Source: Diplolepis rosae (lineage: Eukaryota > Arthropoda > Insecta > Hymenoptera > Diplolepididae). Taken from it: a DNA stretch of 64,000 nucleotides. The notes below the pieces were generated by a model. That model had not been told where the DNA came from and did not search any database. It was given only the letters and a program-made list of their open reading frames with translations. The DNA lies in contig JAPYXD010000262.1 in assembly GCA_030998225.1 (NCBI GenBank), positions 310,001 through 374,000 of the forward strand, written 5' to 3'. Made by a program: the position numbers and the translations under genes. How positions within the stretch are numbered: the stretch's first letter is position 1; every line of letters starts with the position of its first letter. Below are positions 23,930 through 34,665 of this stretch, one piece after another.

Positions 23930-24175
23930 ACTTTGCATAAAAGATGGCAGTATATCATTAACGAGAGATAAGAAGTTTTACCTTATAAATATAATTCCAT
24001 GTTTTTTAAAAATTTAAGTAGTTAAATAAATAAAACAGAATTACATTTTCAGTAATAAATGTGTTGTTTCTTCTAAAAGTCTAGTATCTTTCTAATAATA
24101 AGGATTAAGTAGAATTAAGTGAATTACAGTAATTTAATAGTGGTAATTAAATGTAACAATTTTGCTGTCCCGAAG

Positions 24176-24310
24176 AAAATTGTCTTTACCAACATTTCTA
24201 AACACAGAGTATAACAACTATATTGTGCTTCGCTAGAGTTTCATATCTTGCACAGAAAAATATAGTTGATACACTCTGTATTTAGAAATCTTTGTTAAAA
24301 CAATTTTCTT
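24176..24310. repeat. Short inverted repeat between palindrome and satellite
   Basis: 24176-24221 and 24263-24310 are imperfect inverted copies (AACATTTCTAAACACAGAGT versus ACTCTGTATTTAGAAATC). It may be a small MITE or the terminal structure of the adjoining satellite. Confidence 0.55.
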
Positions 24311-24334
24311 CGAAAAAGCTGAATATATCGAGCT

Positions 24335-25135
24335 GGAGCCAACATCGGCACCCATTGCTGGTCCGCCATTGTGATCTGACATTGAGCCAATAACGTCAGC
24401 CAGCAATGGGTAAATAACGGCGATCAGTTTTGGACCAAAATGAGGTACCAAGTGCAGGCCAAAGCTCTCATTTAGATGATCTCCCGATGTTGATAGCCGA
24501 GTTCGGGCCGACATCGGAACTGATTAATGAGCCGATAATGGTAGCCAGTGACGCACAAGTGTTGGCGGCCAGAGTTTGGGCCAGAACTGGCTGCCAACTG
24601 CATACCGGAGTTATCATTCCAGCAACGGCACGGTATTGATAGCCGACTTCGGTCCGACATCGGAACCTATTGACCAGCCGATACTGGTAGCCAGTGACGC
24701 ACAAGTGTTGGCGGCCAGAGTTTGGGCCAGAACTGGCTGCCAAGTGCATATCGGAGTTATCATTCCAGCAACGGCACGGTATTGATAGCCGACTTCGGTC
24801 CGACATCGGAACTCATTGACGAGCCGATAATGGTAGCCAGTGACGCACAAATGTTGGCAGGCAGAGTTTGGGCCAGAACTGGCTGCCAAGTGCATACCGG
24901 AGTTATCATTCCAGCAACGGCACGGTATTGATAGCCGACTTCGGTCCGACATCGGAACTCATTGACGAGCCGATAATGGTAGCCAGTGACGCACAAGTGT
25001 TGACGGCCAGAGTTTGGGGCAGAATTGGCCGCCAAGTGCATACCGGAGTTATCATTCCAGCAACGGCACGGTATCGGCAACCGATCTTCGGCAACATTTT
25101 TGCCGATGCTGGCCCAGTGTTGGGCCGTATCTAAC
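24335..25135 (+). repeat. GC-rich 146-bp satellite, about five units
   Basis: GATAGCCGA(C/G)TTCGG(T/G)CCGACA and the rest of the unit recur every 146 bp (from about 24492, 24638, 24784 and 24930), with diverged end units. The unit is far richer in G and C than the flanks. Open frames of about 69 and 112 codons on both strands are by-products of the missing stops; overlapping frames with identical shifts show they are not genes. Confidence 0.9.
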
Positions 25136-25690
25136 TTCGCACTTGGGTACTTACGTACGGTTACGTTGCGGATCCTGCCTTGTGTGTCTTTGCCTATCTA
25201 CCCGTGCCAGATGAGAGAGTGCGTTTAAGTGGCAACATGCCACGTTACAAAATATAATAAAAAAATGTTTTAATTTTAAAGTGAAAATTCAAAACAAATA
25301 TGGACATGTGATACTTTGCCACAAGAGCAATTTAGTTTTTTCAACTTCATATTCGTAATAATAACTATTTTTTGATAAAACTAGGCCATTTACTTCCGTT
25401 TGATACAGGCGGAGGTAAATGGCTTAGTTTTAGTGAAAAATATTTATTCTTGCGTAAGTAAAGTTGGGGAAACTAAATTGCTCTTATGTTAAAATATCAC
25501 ATACACTTAAAACACAGACAAATGATGATACTTATAGACTAGAAGAAGAATCTTATTAAATATAGATAATTTTTTATTTATTTAATAAAAATAATATTAT
25601 TTTGCTTTTAATCGATTGTGTAAAAATAATACCTTTTTAAATTACTATTTTTCATTAAACTTCTATTTTTTATTTTTAACAACATTCTAA
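25136..25690. other. Unassigned sequence after the satellite
   Basis: A small inverted repeat GCCATTTACTTCCGTTTGATACAG/CGGAGGTAAATGGC lies at 25385-25422. Otherwise AT-rich with no gene. Confidence 0.3.
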
Positions 25691-25707
25691 ACATTTATTT
25701 ATAGTAC

Positions 25708-25844
25708 CTTTATTAAACTCTGCTTTGAAGTACTAGGAATTTCATTTTCGTCAGCTGAAATCTCTGAAGCAGTCTCTAACAATTGACTGGGCGAAAATTT
25801 TGCTCTGGTACTTGCCAATTGCTTTTCAATATCTTTCATTGTTT
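25708..25844 (-). pseudogene. Isolated exon, similar to the exon at 38260
   Basis: On the minus strand an exon-like stretch is bounded by an acceptor (TTTTCTAG) and a donor (AAG|GTACTA). It reads ETMKDIEKQLASTRAKFSPS and on to KQSLIK. The minus-strand stretch at 38408-38260 begins ESLQDIENKISEKEG after an acceptor in the same phase, so the two may be homologous exons. Family unknown; no partner exons found nearby. Confidence 0.35.
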
Positions 25845-25977
25845 CTAGAAAACACAAACAAGAAAATATATACTGGCACTGCGAATAAATATATATGTAT
25901 AATAATGCACCACTGTTAGTAAGTGACAAAGGAAAGTATAATATATGTAAACAACATATTTTTTTTCTATTGAAAAA

Positions 25978-26155
25978 ATTCTCGTGTTATTTTTGGACGA
26001 GGAAAACACGAGGAAATCCGTGAGATTTTTCAAATTCCTCAAATAAATCCTTAAGTCAGAGAATCAATCCTCACAGAATTTTCTAGAGGAATTTGAATAT
26101 CCTCGCACATTTACACGTGTTTTCCTCGTGCGTAAATAACACGAGGATTTCCTCG
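25978..26155. mobile_element. Small foldback MITE with CTCGTGTTATTT ends
   Basis: CTCGTGTTATTTTTGGACGA and a following GGAAAACACG at 25981-26013 pair with CGTGTTTTCCTCGTGCGTAA and ATAACACGAG near 26117-26147. The inside also pairs (CAAATTCCTC and GAGGAATTTG). About 175 bp; no coding capacity. Confidence 0.65.
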
Positions 26156-26366
26156 AGGTTTTTTTTTAATAGTTGTATTTGTTGTAATATTAAAAAAAAC
26201 TTACTTCCAAAAAAACCAATTGATCCTGAACAATTAGTGCTGCGGCCACATTTAAGAAAGTATTTTGTTTTAAACGGATTACTTTCTTTGAAAGAAGGAC
26301 TTACAACACTTGCCGGCACAATAGCTTTCAATTCTTTATAATATTCTTTATAATGATTCACATATT

Positions 26367-27564
26367 ACCGATATGAACGATGCCATTAAGATTGTTGAAG
26401 CTCAGGAGGCAAAGGGAATAAAGAAGAAAAAATCCGTTAACGGCGTTAAAGGATATTCTGTTTTATCGAATTTAGAGACACTGGATATGGTATGGGGATT
26501 TCCTAGAGACTACCTTCATGCTGACTTAATTGGTGTAGTTCTGCAATTATGGAATATCTGGACAGAATCGAAAGATCCAATTCATATCACGAAATTGCAA
26601 GTGAATCAAATTAATGAACGACTGTTAAAAATGACTCCACCGCACGAAATTCATCGGTTAATAAGGCCTTTAAAAACTGAAAAAAACAAATGGAAAGCAT
26701 CGGAATGGCGATCTTGGCTACTGTTCTATGCAAAACCTTGTTTACTTGGGATCTTGGACAATTGTGCAGTGAAACATTTAGCTTTGCTGTCCAACACTGT
26801 ATGCACTTTACTGCAAAGGAACATTACACAAGATGATTTGGATCGATGCGAAAGAAATATGCTGAATTTTGTCGGCTTATTCGAAATATTCCACGGAGAA
26901 AATTATATATCATATATTGTGCACACCTTAACTCATTTAGTTGAAAATGTCAAACTCAACGGTCCAATGTGGACCACTTCAACTTTTCCTTTTGAAAACG
27001 CCATATATTTCTTAAAAAAAAATCAGAAATATCTCTTGCACAATGTACTGCAATTCATTATTCGTCAGAAAAGAAGTAGTGAACTTCAATCGCAGTATTG
27101 ATCGTGAAGTCGTATTTATAGGTAAGGGTAAAAAGGACTCTAAATACTCTTCATTGTCGAAAAATGGTGAAGAAGTTTTAACTTTTGATCGATGCATACT
27201 TAGAAGTATGATTGTACATAGCGTGCGGTACGAACATCCACAGAAATCAGACGATACTATATTTCGTCTATGTAATGGACAGTTTATTCAAGTCTTAAAC
27301 TTGCTTCACATTGAACAAGAAAGTTTAGCAGAAGTACAGTACCTCAAGGTAGATCATTTAGTTTTTACTTGCAGTGATATTGGATCCACATATGAAAAGT
27401 GTAACCTAAGTGATTTCGATTCGAAAAATATTATGAGAGTTATTAAAACAATAAGCGAAGATAAAATAATACCATTGTTAAACATTAGTGAAAAATGTAT
27501 TGTAATGAAAGTTCATAAAAACATTTACATATCAACATTGCCAAAAACAATTGAAATACAATAG
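26367..27564 (+). pseudogene. CACTA-like transposase, C-terminal half, frameshifted (copy 2)
   Basis: The reading frame from 26373 corresponds to the second exon of the 16.7-17.9 kb gene: YLHADLIGVVLQLWNIW (position of DYMHLLxxGVMKxLLE), EWRSWLLFYAKPCLL, YIVHTLTHLVENVK and TSTFPFENAI. The frame then shifts between about 27000 and 27043, and the rest continues in another frame (RKEVVNFNRSID to PKTIEIQ, stop at 27562). The first half of the transposase is absent: the left border falls next to a MITE and AT-rich DNA. Sequence identity to copy 1 is low, so it is an older or different family member. Not functional as it stands. Confidence 0.65.
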
Positions 27565-27699
27565 AAACTTCATGCCTGCAATTCTTTCCATTATCATTGA
27601 AATTGTCCTTTCTTTAAGAAGAGCTTCATTTTCAATTTTTGATTCCGGACCATTTACACTTTATATAAGCACATTCATTATGAGATGAAGAGGGGACGG

Positions 27700-29345
27700 A
27701 GTATTTATGCACATTATTATTTCGGATTTCATTTCTTGTATACAATCCGGACGAAAACGGACGAATTTCGGATTCCACTTTACAAAAAAGAATTTTAGAT
27801 TTTATACTTCGCACGAATTTCAGAAAAGTACGGACTGACTTAGGATTTCACTGCTTGTCGGATACAATCCGGACGAAAATGGACGAAATACGGATTCCAC
27901 TTTACAAACAATAATTTTAGATTTTATACTCCGGACGAATTTCAGACAAGAAAGGAATGATTTCGGATTTCATATATTGTTGCGCACACAATCCGGACGA
28001 AAACGGACGAATTTCGGATTCCACTTTACAAAAAATAATTTTATATTTTATACTCGCACGAATTTACAGACAAGAAAGGAATGATTTCGGATTTCATATA
28101 TTGTTGCGCATAGAATCCGGACGAAAACGAATGAATTTCGGATTCCACATTACAAACAATCATTTTAGATTTTATACTCTGGACGAGTTCCAGACAGGTA
28201 CGGACTGATTTCGGATTTCATATATTGTTGCGCATACAATCCGGACGAAAACGGACGAATTTCGGATTCCACTTTACAAAAAATAATTTTATATTTTATA
28301 CTCCGGACGAATTTCAGACAAAAAGGGATTGATTTCGGATTTCATTTCTTGTCGGATACAATCCGGACGAATACGGACGAATTTTGAATTCCACTTTACA
28401 AAAAATAATTTTAGATTTTATACTCCGGACGAATTTCAGACAAGAAAGGAATGATTTCGGATTTCATATATTGTTGCTAATGATGGGCGATACGTCGGAA
28501 AGTATCGATACTTCGTATCGATACGTATCGGTTGTGTCTGTATCGATACGCAGAAATAATCGAATAAAAGTATCGATATAGTTGTATCGATACACATATT
28601 TCAATCAATATTTGCAAATATCACACAAATTTATAGACATTTTAAAGATATGATTTTTTAACGTGGTCATGCCGAAATTTTGCATAATCTTTACAGGTGA
28701 TCAAATTTATAATCATTAATCTAATTCCAAAACGGTCATTCGAAGCAAATGAACAACAAACTTAAGATATTTTTACTGTCAATAAATCGTATATTCATTA
28801 TATGTTATATGTGATGTTTATTATTGCGAAAATATATCATATTTTACAATTTTACTTTTTATGACATTTACGATTTACCGAATTTGCCCACCACTAACAT
28901 TGCACTTTAATTAGCGTATCGATACAGGCTATCAGTATCGATACTATCAAATATCGGGTATGAAAGTATCGATACAAAATATCGGAGTAACGGTTCAAAA
29001 GTATCGATACTCCAAAGTATCGATACTGTATCGCCCATCACTAATTGTTGCGCATACAATCCGGACGAAAACGGATGAATTTCGGATTCCACATTACAAA
29101 AAATAATTTTAGATTTTATACTCTGGACGAATTCCAGACAGGTACGCACTGATTTCGGATCCCATATAATGTTGCTGATACAATACGGACGAAAATGGAC
29201 GAATTTCGGATTCTCCTTTACAAAAAATAATTTCTTGTTCTGCAATTCGGGCAGCTTCCGGACAAAAACGATTTGATTTCGGACCTGAAATATTCGTACG
29301 GATGGAAATCGGATTAAGCAGGACTAGTTTCAGACATTTTACGGA
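27700..29345. repeat. Satellite array, period about 124 bp
   Basis: A unit containing AATCCGGACGAAAACGGACG, CGGATTCCACTTTACAAA and GATTTCGGATTTCATAT recurs roughly every 120-125 bp; about eight units are recognisable, decaying toward the right end. An hAT MITE at 28478-29043 splits the array. Frames such as 27957-28208 are repeat by-products. Confidence 0.85.
28478..29043. mobile_element. hAT MITE inside the satellite, 8-bp target duplication
   Basis: Ends TAATGATGGGCGATAC and GTATCGCCCATCACTA, flanked by the perfect duplication ATTGTTGC (28470-28477 and 29044-29051). The subterminal regions carry about a dozen GTATCGATA-type motifs in both orientations, a pattern seen where a transposase binds repeated sites. 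566 bp; no coding sequence. Confidence 0.88.
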
Positions 29346-29576
29346 CTAATTCCATACAAGTGCGGATGAATTTCTCCGAAACTCATCCGAAATCTATCCG
29401 GAATTTTAAGCAGGGGCAATTTTGTTGACTCACAATTAGGCGGTTAAAACAGGCCAGCCTTCTTATGCCTACATTTGAATATATTTATCTCAATAATTTA
29501 TTGATAGAATTATTTCTAACATTATTGTATACTGCGCATTTTTAATTGTAAAATTATGCATACTCAAATATTTTTG
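29346..29576. other. Transition between satellite and inverted-repeat element
   Basis: No gene and no clear repeat. Confidence 0.25.
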
Positions 29577-31246
29577 ATGTTCTTAGTTGGCTTTAGGATC
29601 CAGAAAAAATGTAACTCAAAGTTTCATATTTTCAAACGTTTCGCCTCAGATTGAAGTTCTCATCAGTGAGAATTTATTTCTATAAAAAATACAAAGGAAA
29701 AAACTTATAAATTGCCCGTGTGACGGATAAGCATTGCGGTAAAAACGATATAAATACATTGTACATGTGAAAGTATAAAATTGGTTTAAATAAGTAAATT
29801 TACAAGAAATAAAAACTATACCAAAAATTTTTTCTATAAATATACAAATGAAGAAACTTAAAAATTGCCCGTGTGACGGATAAACATTGTGGTAAAAAAT
29901 GATATAAAAGAATTGCAAGTGTGCAAACTATAAAATTGTGTAACGTCTTGGTTACCCACCTTTTATTATATTATTTACTTTTCCTCGTTTTTTGTTCGGA
30001 AAAGAAACCTGGAAAGATATCTTAACCGAAACAAGGGTTGAGGATAGCCAACAATAAAACTCAAGAATATTACAATTATTAACCCTTTTATTTAAATATT
30101 TTGAATACAAATGTGATAGAAATTCCCCTTGAAAATATATTCAAGTTAAATTAGGGACTTAATAAAAATTTGGTACTTACTTGTTACTTTTCTGAGAAGA
30201 GATGCGATTCTGAAGATGATCCGACGGTCACTGGAGATTTGCGGATTTGCAGGTGCTTTTATAGACTGTTTTTTCGGTTGATATCCGCCGTTTTTCGATC
30301 GATACTGACATGACATTTGCAAGATGTTCCCTAAAAGCTTTTCTTCCAGCCAGATGAGACCATAATTGTTTCTACGAAGATTTCAACATTTTCTTCAATT
30401 TGTATCCATAGCGACAAGATTCTAATTTTAGTCCCACTCAGTAACAGGTCTTCTAAATTTTCCTGCGTGTTCCTCTAGCTTCCCTATTTTTCTTAGGTGA
30501 ATGGACTATGCAGGAAGTGGAGGGTTAATGGTTTGTGTACATAACTCATTATAACGCATTCCGATGGGGTTCCCCAATGAATACAATTTCGTTATGTCTA
30601 GACATTTAGGGTTTTTCGACAATCGATATATAGAGATACCTCTTGCTTTTACATGTTTAATATTTTCAAATTATTAACTTTACACATATTATTTTGTAAA
30701 TAAATATTGATAGTCACGGGACGTGACAATTGGTCTAAATAACTAAATTTGAAAAAAATAAATAAAAACTGTACAAAAAAATTTTTTCTGTAAAAATACT
30801 AAGTGGAGAAACTTATAAAATAGCACGAGTTATGGATAAGCATTGCGGTAAAAACGATATAAATGAATTGCACATGTGAAACTATAAAACTGGTCTAAAT
30901 AAGTAAATTTGCAAGAAATAAAAACTGTACCAAAAATTTTTTCTATAAAACTACAAAGGAAAGAAACTTGAAAAATGTGCACGTGTGACCGATAAATATT
31001 GTGGTAAAACGATATAAATCAATTGCACATGTGAAACTATAACACATGTACAATTCATTTATATCGTTTTTACCACAATGTTTATCTATCGCTCGTGCTA
31101 TTTTTTAAGTTTCTTCCTTTGTATTTTTTATAGAAATAAATTCTCACTGATGAAAACTTCAATCTGAGGCGAAACGTTTAAAAATATGAAACTTCAAGCT
31201 ACATTTTTTCTGGACCCTAAAGCCAACTAAGAACATCAACAATACT
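29577..31246. mobile_element. Inverted-repeat element with internal tandem units
   Basis: The outer 125 bp are inverted copies (from TGATGTTCTTAGTTGGCTTT at 29577 and its mirror ending near 31246). Inside, a unit of about 130-160 bp (GGATAAGCATTGCGGTAAAA, AAATTGGTCTAAATAAGTAA) occurs at least four times. Both ends hold CTGATGA...CGAAACG, a hammerhead-ribozyme-like core typical of Penelope-like elements, on opposite strands. A solo LTR (29939-30728) is inserted in it. Confidence 0.65.
29939..30728. repeat. Solo LTR with 4-bp target duplication ATTG
   Basis: TGTAACGTCTTGG...GGGACGTGACA, 790 bp with TG and CA ends, is flanked by ATTG on both sides (29935-29938 and 30729-30732). No internal element sequence remains, so it is a recombined solo LTR. 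It splits a repeat unit of the host element exactly. Confidence 0.85.
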
Positions 31247-31514
31247 TGAATATTAATACTAAGGGTCGATATAAGTCCTGTTCATTATTATTATGCATGC
31301 TTTCCTGTCTACGAAAAAAATGTAATTTACATCGAATTGGAGAAAATGAATGTTATTGTTATCTGTATCGCATACATTTATTATTTCAAAATGTGCACAT
31401 TTTTCTATCGACGAAAAAAATAGATTTTGAATTGAAGTGATTGTATATATTATTGTTATCTGAGCATAAAAGTAAACTAACTTTAATGTACGCGTATGTA
31501 GGTATGCAAATAGA

Positions 31515-33810
31515 ATCAGAAAATTTGCAGAGAACATCAAAGCTAACGAATTAGCAGAGAAATTGAATGTTATAACAGCACTTCAGAGGAACTTCGTAGA
31601 CATGATATTCCGAAATGCTGATAAAAAGAGTAAAGGTAGACGATTCACGGCAGATGAGAAACTTTTGTGCCTCTCCATTTTCAAGCGTTCGGCTGCTGCG
31701 TATAGGTATTTGGGTACTTTTCTTCCGCTCCCAAGTCCAACGTCCGTCAAAAATTTATTGAGAAGATTTAAGCTTGATACCGGGATCACGCAGTCCATGC
31801 GAGATCTGTTGAAGGATGCTGCAAATCGAATAACTGATGATTTGGATAAAGTGTGTGTTCTCATGTGGGACGAAGTTTCTTTGAAAATGCATCTTTAGTA
31901 TTGCTACCAAAAGCAAAAAATTATTGGTTTCGAGGATTGGGGGACGAATCGGACAAAAAAGTACGCTGACCACGCCCTCGTCTTTATGCTGCGCGGAATA
32001 AAGGCAGGATGAAAATTCCTCTGGCCTATAATTTTTGTTCTGCGCAAACTACTCACGAACAGTTGGCATGATGCATCAAGGAAGTAGTGAGAGCAGTCAC
32101 GAAAGCTGGATTCGAAATTGCTGCAACAGTTTGCGATCAAGGAACGTCAAACATGAAAGCTATAAAGGCTTTGCAGAAAGATACGGACAAAGTGAGAGAG
32201 GAGAAGAACATCGCTAAGTGTGAAAATTTGTTTATATTATGCAATTTTTTTCCTTGATGAACAAGTACGCTTTATATTAAACAATTAAATTTTTTGTTTC
32301 AGACTGAACTATTCTTATCGATTATGTCGAAATAGTACCGCTCTACGATCCACCGCACTTATTAAAATGCATTCGTAATAATTTGCTTATAAAAAATCTT
32401 GAGTACGATTGTAAAGATAATGCAAAAGAAGAAGAAGACAGGAAATTTGCTGAATGAGATCACATAAGTAAGGCCTACAACATTGATTTATACTTACCTC
32501 GCCTTAATCGCATGGTTCCAGATTTAACTGAGGAGCATGTGTATGCGGATAAGATAAATAAAATGTGCGTTAAACTAATGATGCAAGTTTTCAGTAAAAA
32601 TCTATCTTCTTTCATCGACCTTCTATCTAGATCTCCAGGTAAGATTTATCAACAATTTAATATGCTCGTACACCTATTAAGAGAACGATTTTCAATTGTT
32701 AAAATAATTATCCTTCTTGCAGGACCCTGGAAAACTATTGTACAATTGGCGAAGTGACAATGCCTCAAGAGGCTTATCATAATGCATACGTTCTGTGGCT
32801 ACTAAATGACATAGCAGACGAAATCAATGGCGACAACCGTGAAGACACGACCTCTCGTCGTTCTCAGTGGACGTGTACTTCTTACCACGATCAATTCTTC
32901 GGAGAAGCGAGGTCAGAATTGAAGAAGATGCATGTTGTCGATCCACAGACCAAAAAGCGAGTGCGCACTGACGCACCTTGCTTACAAAACCTTGTGGACA
33001 CTTTGCAAGGTTTCCGAATGCTCTGGAAAAAGTTACAAGGTCTAGGATTCACTACTTTTTCTCCTCGCAAATTGAATCAGGACCCATTAGAGAACTTTTT
33101 TGTCAATGTTAAGAGCCACGATTTCCGGTCTAATAAACCAACATGTTTCCAATTTGAAAGTATTTTCAAATCATTGCTTTTGACAAATTTAACTTGGAAG
33201 CACGCACCAGGTTACAATTGCGAGGAGGATCACGGTAAATTCATCCTCTCTTGTGCAGATTTGATAGTTGAAGATACCGTTGAAGAAGATAACGACGATG
33301 AAGAAGATACGGAAAAATCGGAGCATGATAAAAATGAAGACGAAAAATCGCAAATTGAAACTCAACCAGTTCCTAAGAAAGGACATATTTACTGTCATTC
33401 TCAAGATTTGATGAAGAGCTTGCAAAGTGCTTTGCCTTCAATTAAATCATGCAATGATTGCTTCAACAGTTTTCAACAACCGTCAGTGAAAACTCTTCGA
33501 AGCACTCGTTTCAGAGACGTGCATTTAGATGCTAAACTTTACTTTTGAGAAATACTGTCAGGGGATTCTGACTTATATTAACAGAATTTTCAGAGGGAGA
33601 ATCATACCCAGAAACGAAAACTTTTCTCCGCCGGTTAAAGAGGCTCTGAATTGTTACTTGAAAATAATTCACAAGGATAAAAGAACGGAAATTTTACAAA
33701 TTCCACATTCGATGAAACTTTCTGTCAAACACACTTCTAAGACCAAGCAGACGGTTGTTGAACCTCAATGTTCAAATCCAGAGCTAGTTAAACCTATCTC
33801 AATGTTTTAA
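31515..33810 (+). pseudogene. P-element-like transposase, copy 2, 5' truncated
   Basis: The frame from 31563 matches the core exon of copy 1: LPLPSPTSVKNLLRRF, MWDEVSLKMHL, then a TAG where copy 1 has KYC. After it come degraded stretches with recognisable blocks in shifting frames (GFEDWGTNRTKKYADHAL; the CDQGTSN motif near 32130), a probable intron (about 32218-32302, acceptor TTTTGTTTCAG), LYDPPHLLKCIRNNLL with a later TGA, VPDLTEEHVYADK, the well-preserved 32754-33548 stretch with KLNQDPLENFFVNVKSHD and an acidic segment, then IYINRIFRGRIIPRN-like C-terminus from 33529. Relative to copy 1 the part between DAKL and EKYC is deleted. No THAP domain is present: the 5' side abuts the inverted-repeat element ending at 31246. 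At least one nonsense codon and several frame changes; inactive. Confidence 0.75.
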
Positions 33811-34665
33811 ATTAATTTATTTTTATTATATTAAGAATTTTGAAAATTTTTCTGAGTAAAAAAAGACGCTTTCGACTGCGCTGGGATTCGAGCCCAGGTC
33901 TTTCGATTGCCGGTCGACTGCTCCTGTTTTTGTTTCAAGTGCGTTTATTAAATGCCCAGATATACAATTGTTGTTGTTGGTTTTCATAATAAACAATGAA
34001 TAACTTAGCTTACTAATAAGGACTTACTGGCTACATACATTTGCTCTCGAAGTCACATACTGTCTTTTATGCCTTAACAATTACGTAAGGAACTTATTCT
34101 GATTTTATTTCTATCTTATTGTAGATATAGCTTACTATCTGTAAACCTATGATGTACACTTTGGATATTTCTTTGGTCAGAGAAGTGGCTCATAAAAACT
34201 GACTTTATCATTGCGTTGGTTCAACCTAAGGTGCTCGTAAAATTTGAGAAAAATTTAACAAAATATAAAACTATAACTAACTTAAGTAAAATAAAAACAA
34301 GAATAATAGTGTAATATGGAGTAATATCGCTTTAATACTGTATATATTTCCTCACAAAATCTGCGTTTTTTCTGTAAAAATTGCATATCGTTATTCATCC
34401 AAGTAGTGATCCTCCGATAATGTAGGCGGTGACAAAAATATCAAACTCAACTAATTAATTTGAAATTTTCATTATAATTTTGATCTATCAAAATTTAATA
34501 AATTTAAGAAAGTTGCATATGTAACTTTTCCCACAGAAAAATGTCTAATTTTCAATTAATTTTTCAAATTTTAATGAACTATATGAATCCTAGTCATACA
34601 CCTAGAATGATTAAAATAAAAAACACATTCGAATAATTAATCTTTTTGTATTAATTTATTGCAGC
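33811..34665. other. AT-rich stretch with a SINE head
   Basis: Apart from the tRNA-like piece at 33865-33930, nothing is recognised. Confidence 0.35.
33865..33930 (-). repeat. tRNA-derived SINE head (fragment)
   Basis: On the minus strand: a partial A-box side, an anticodon-stem-like TCGACCGGCAATCGA, and CTGGGCTCGAATCCCAG, a T-arm with B-box. It matches the pieces at 47020-47098 and 48491-48570. No 3' body follows as in the 47-kb copy. Confidence 0.55.

Larger units (their letters stand above)
19055..24127. repeat. Near-perfect palindrome, two 2.44-kb arms
   Basis: Left arm 19055-21499 and right arm 21684-24127 are reverse complements, with a 184-bp spacer. Only a few differences were noticed: a C/T change at 20867 versus 22316, and length changes in two A/T runs near 19570 and 19660. 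The arms start and end sharply, and each contains one whole spliced gene reading outward from the centre. Confidence 0.95.

Noticed and set aside
24430..25228. Overlapping open frames of 60-112 codons on both strands
   Set aside because: They recur with the 146-bp satellite unit and overlap each other; they reflect missing stops in GC-rich repeats, not genes.
27957..28581. Frames of 83 and 65 codons with HILLRIESGRKR-type repeats
   Set aside because: They are translations of the 124-bp satellite and shift with it.
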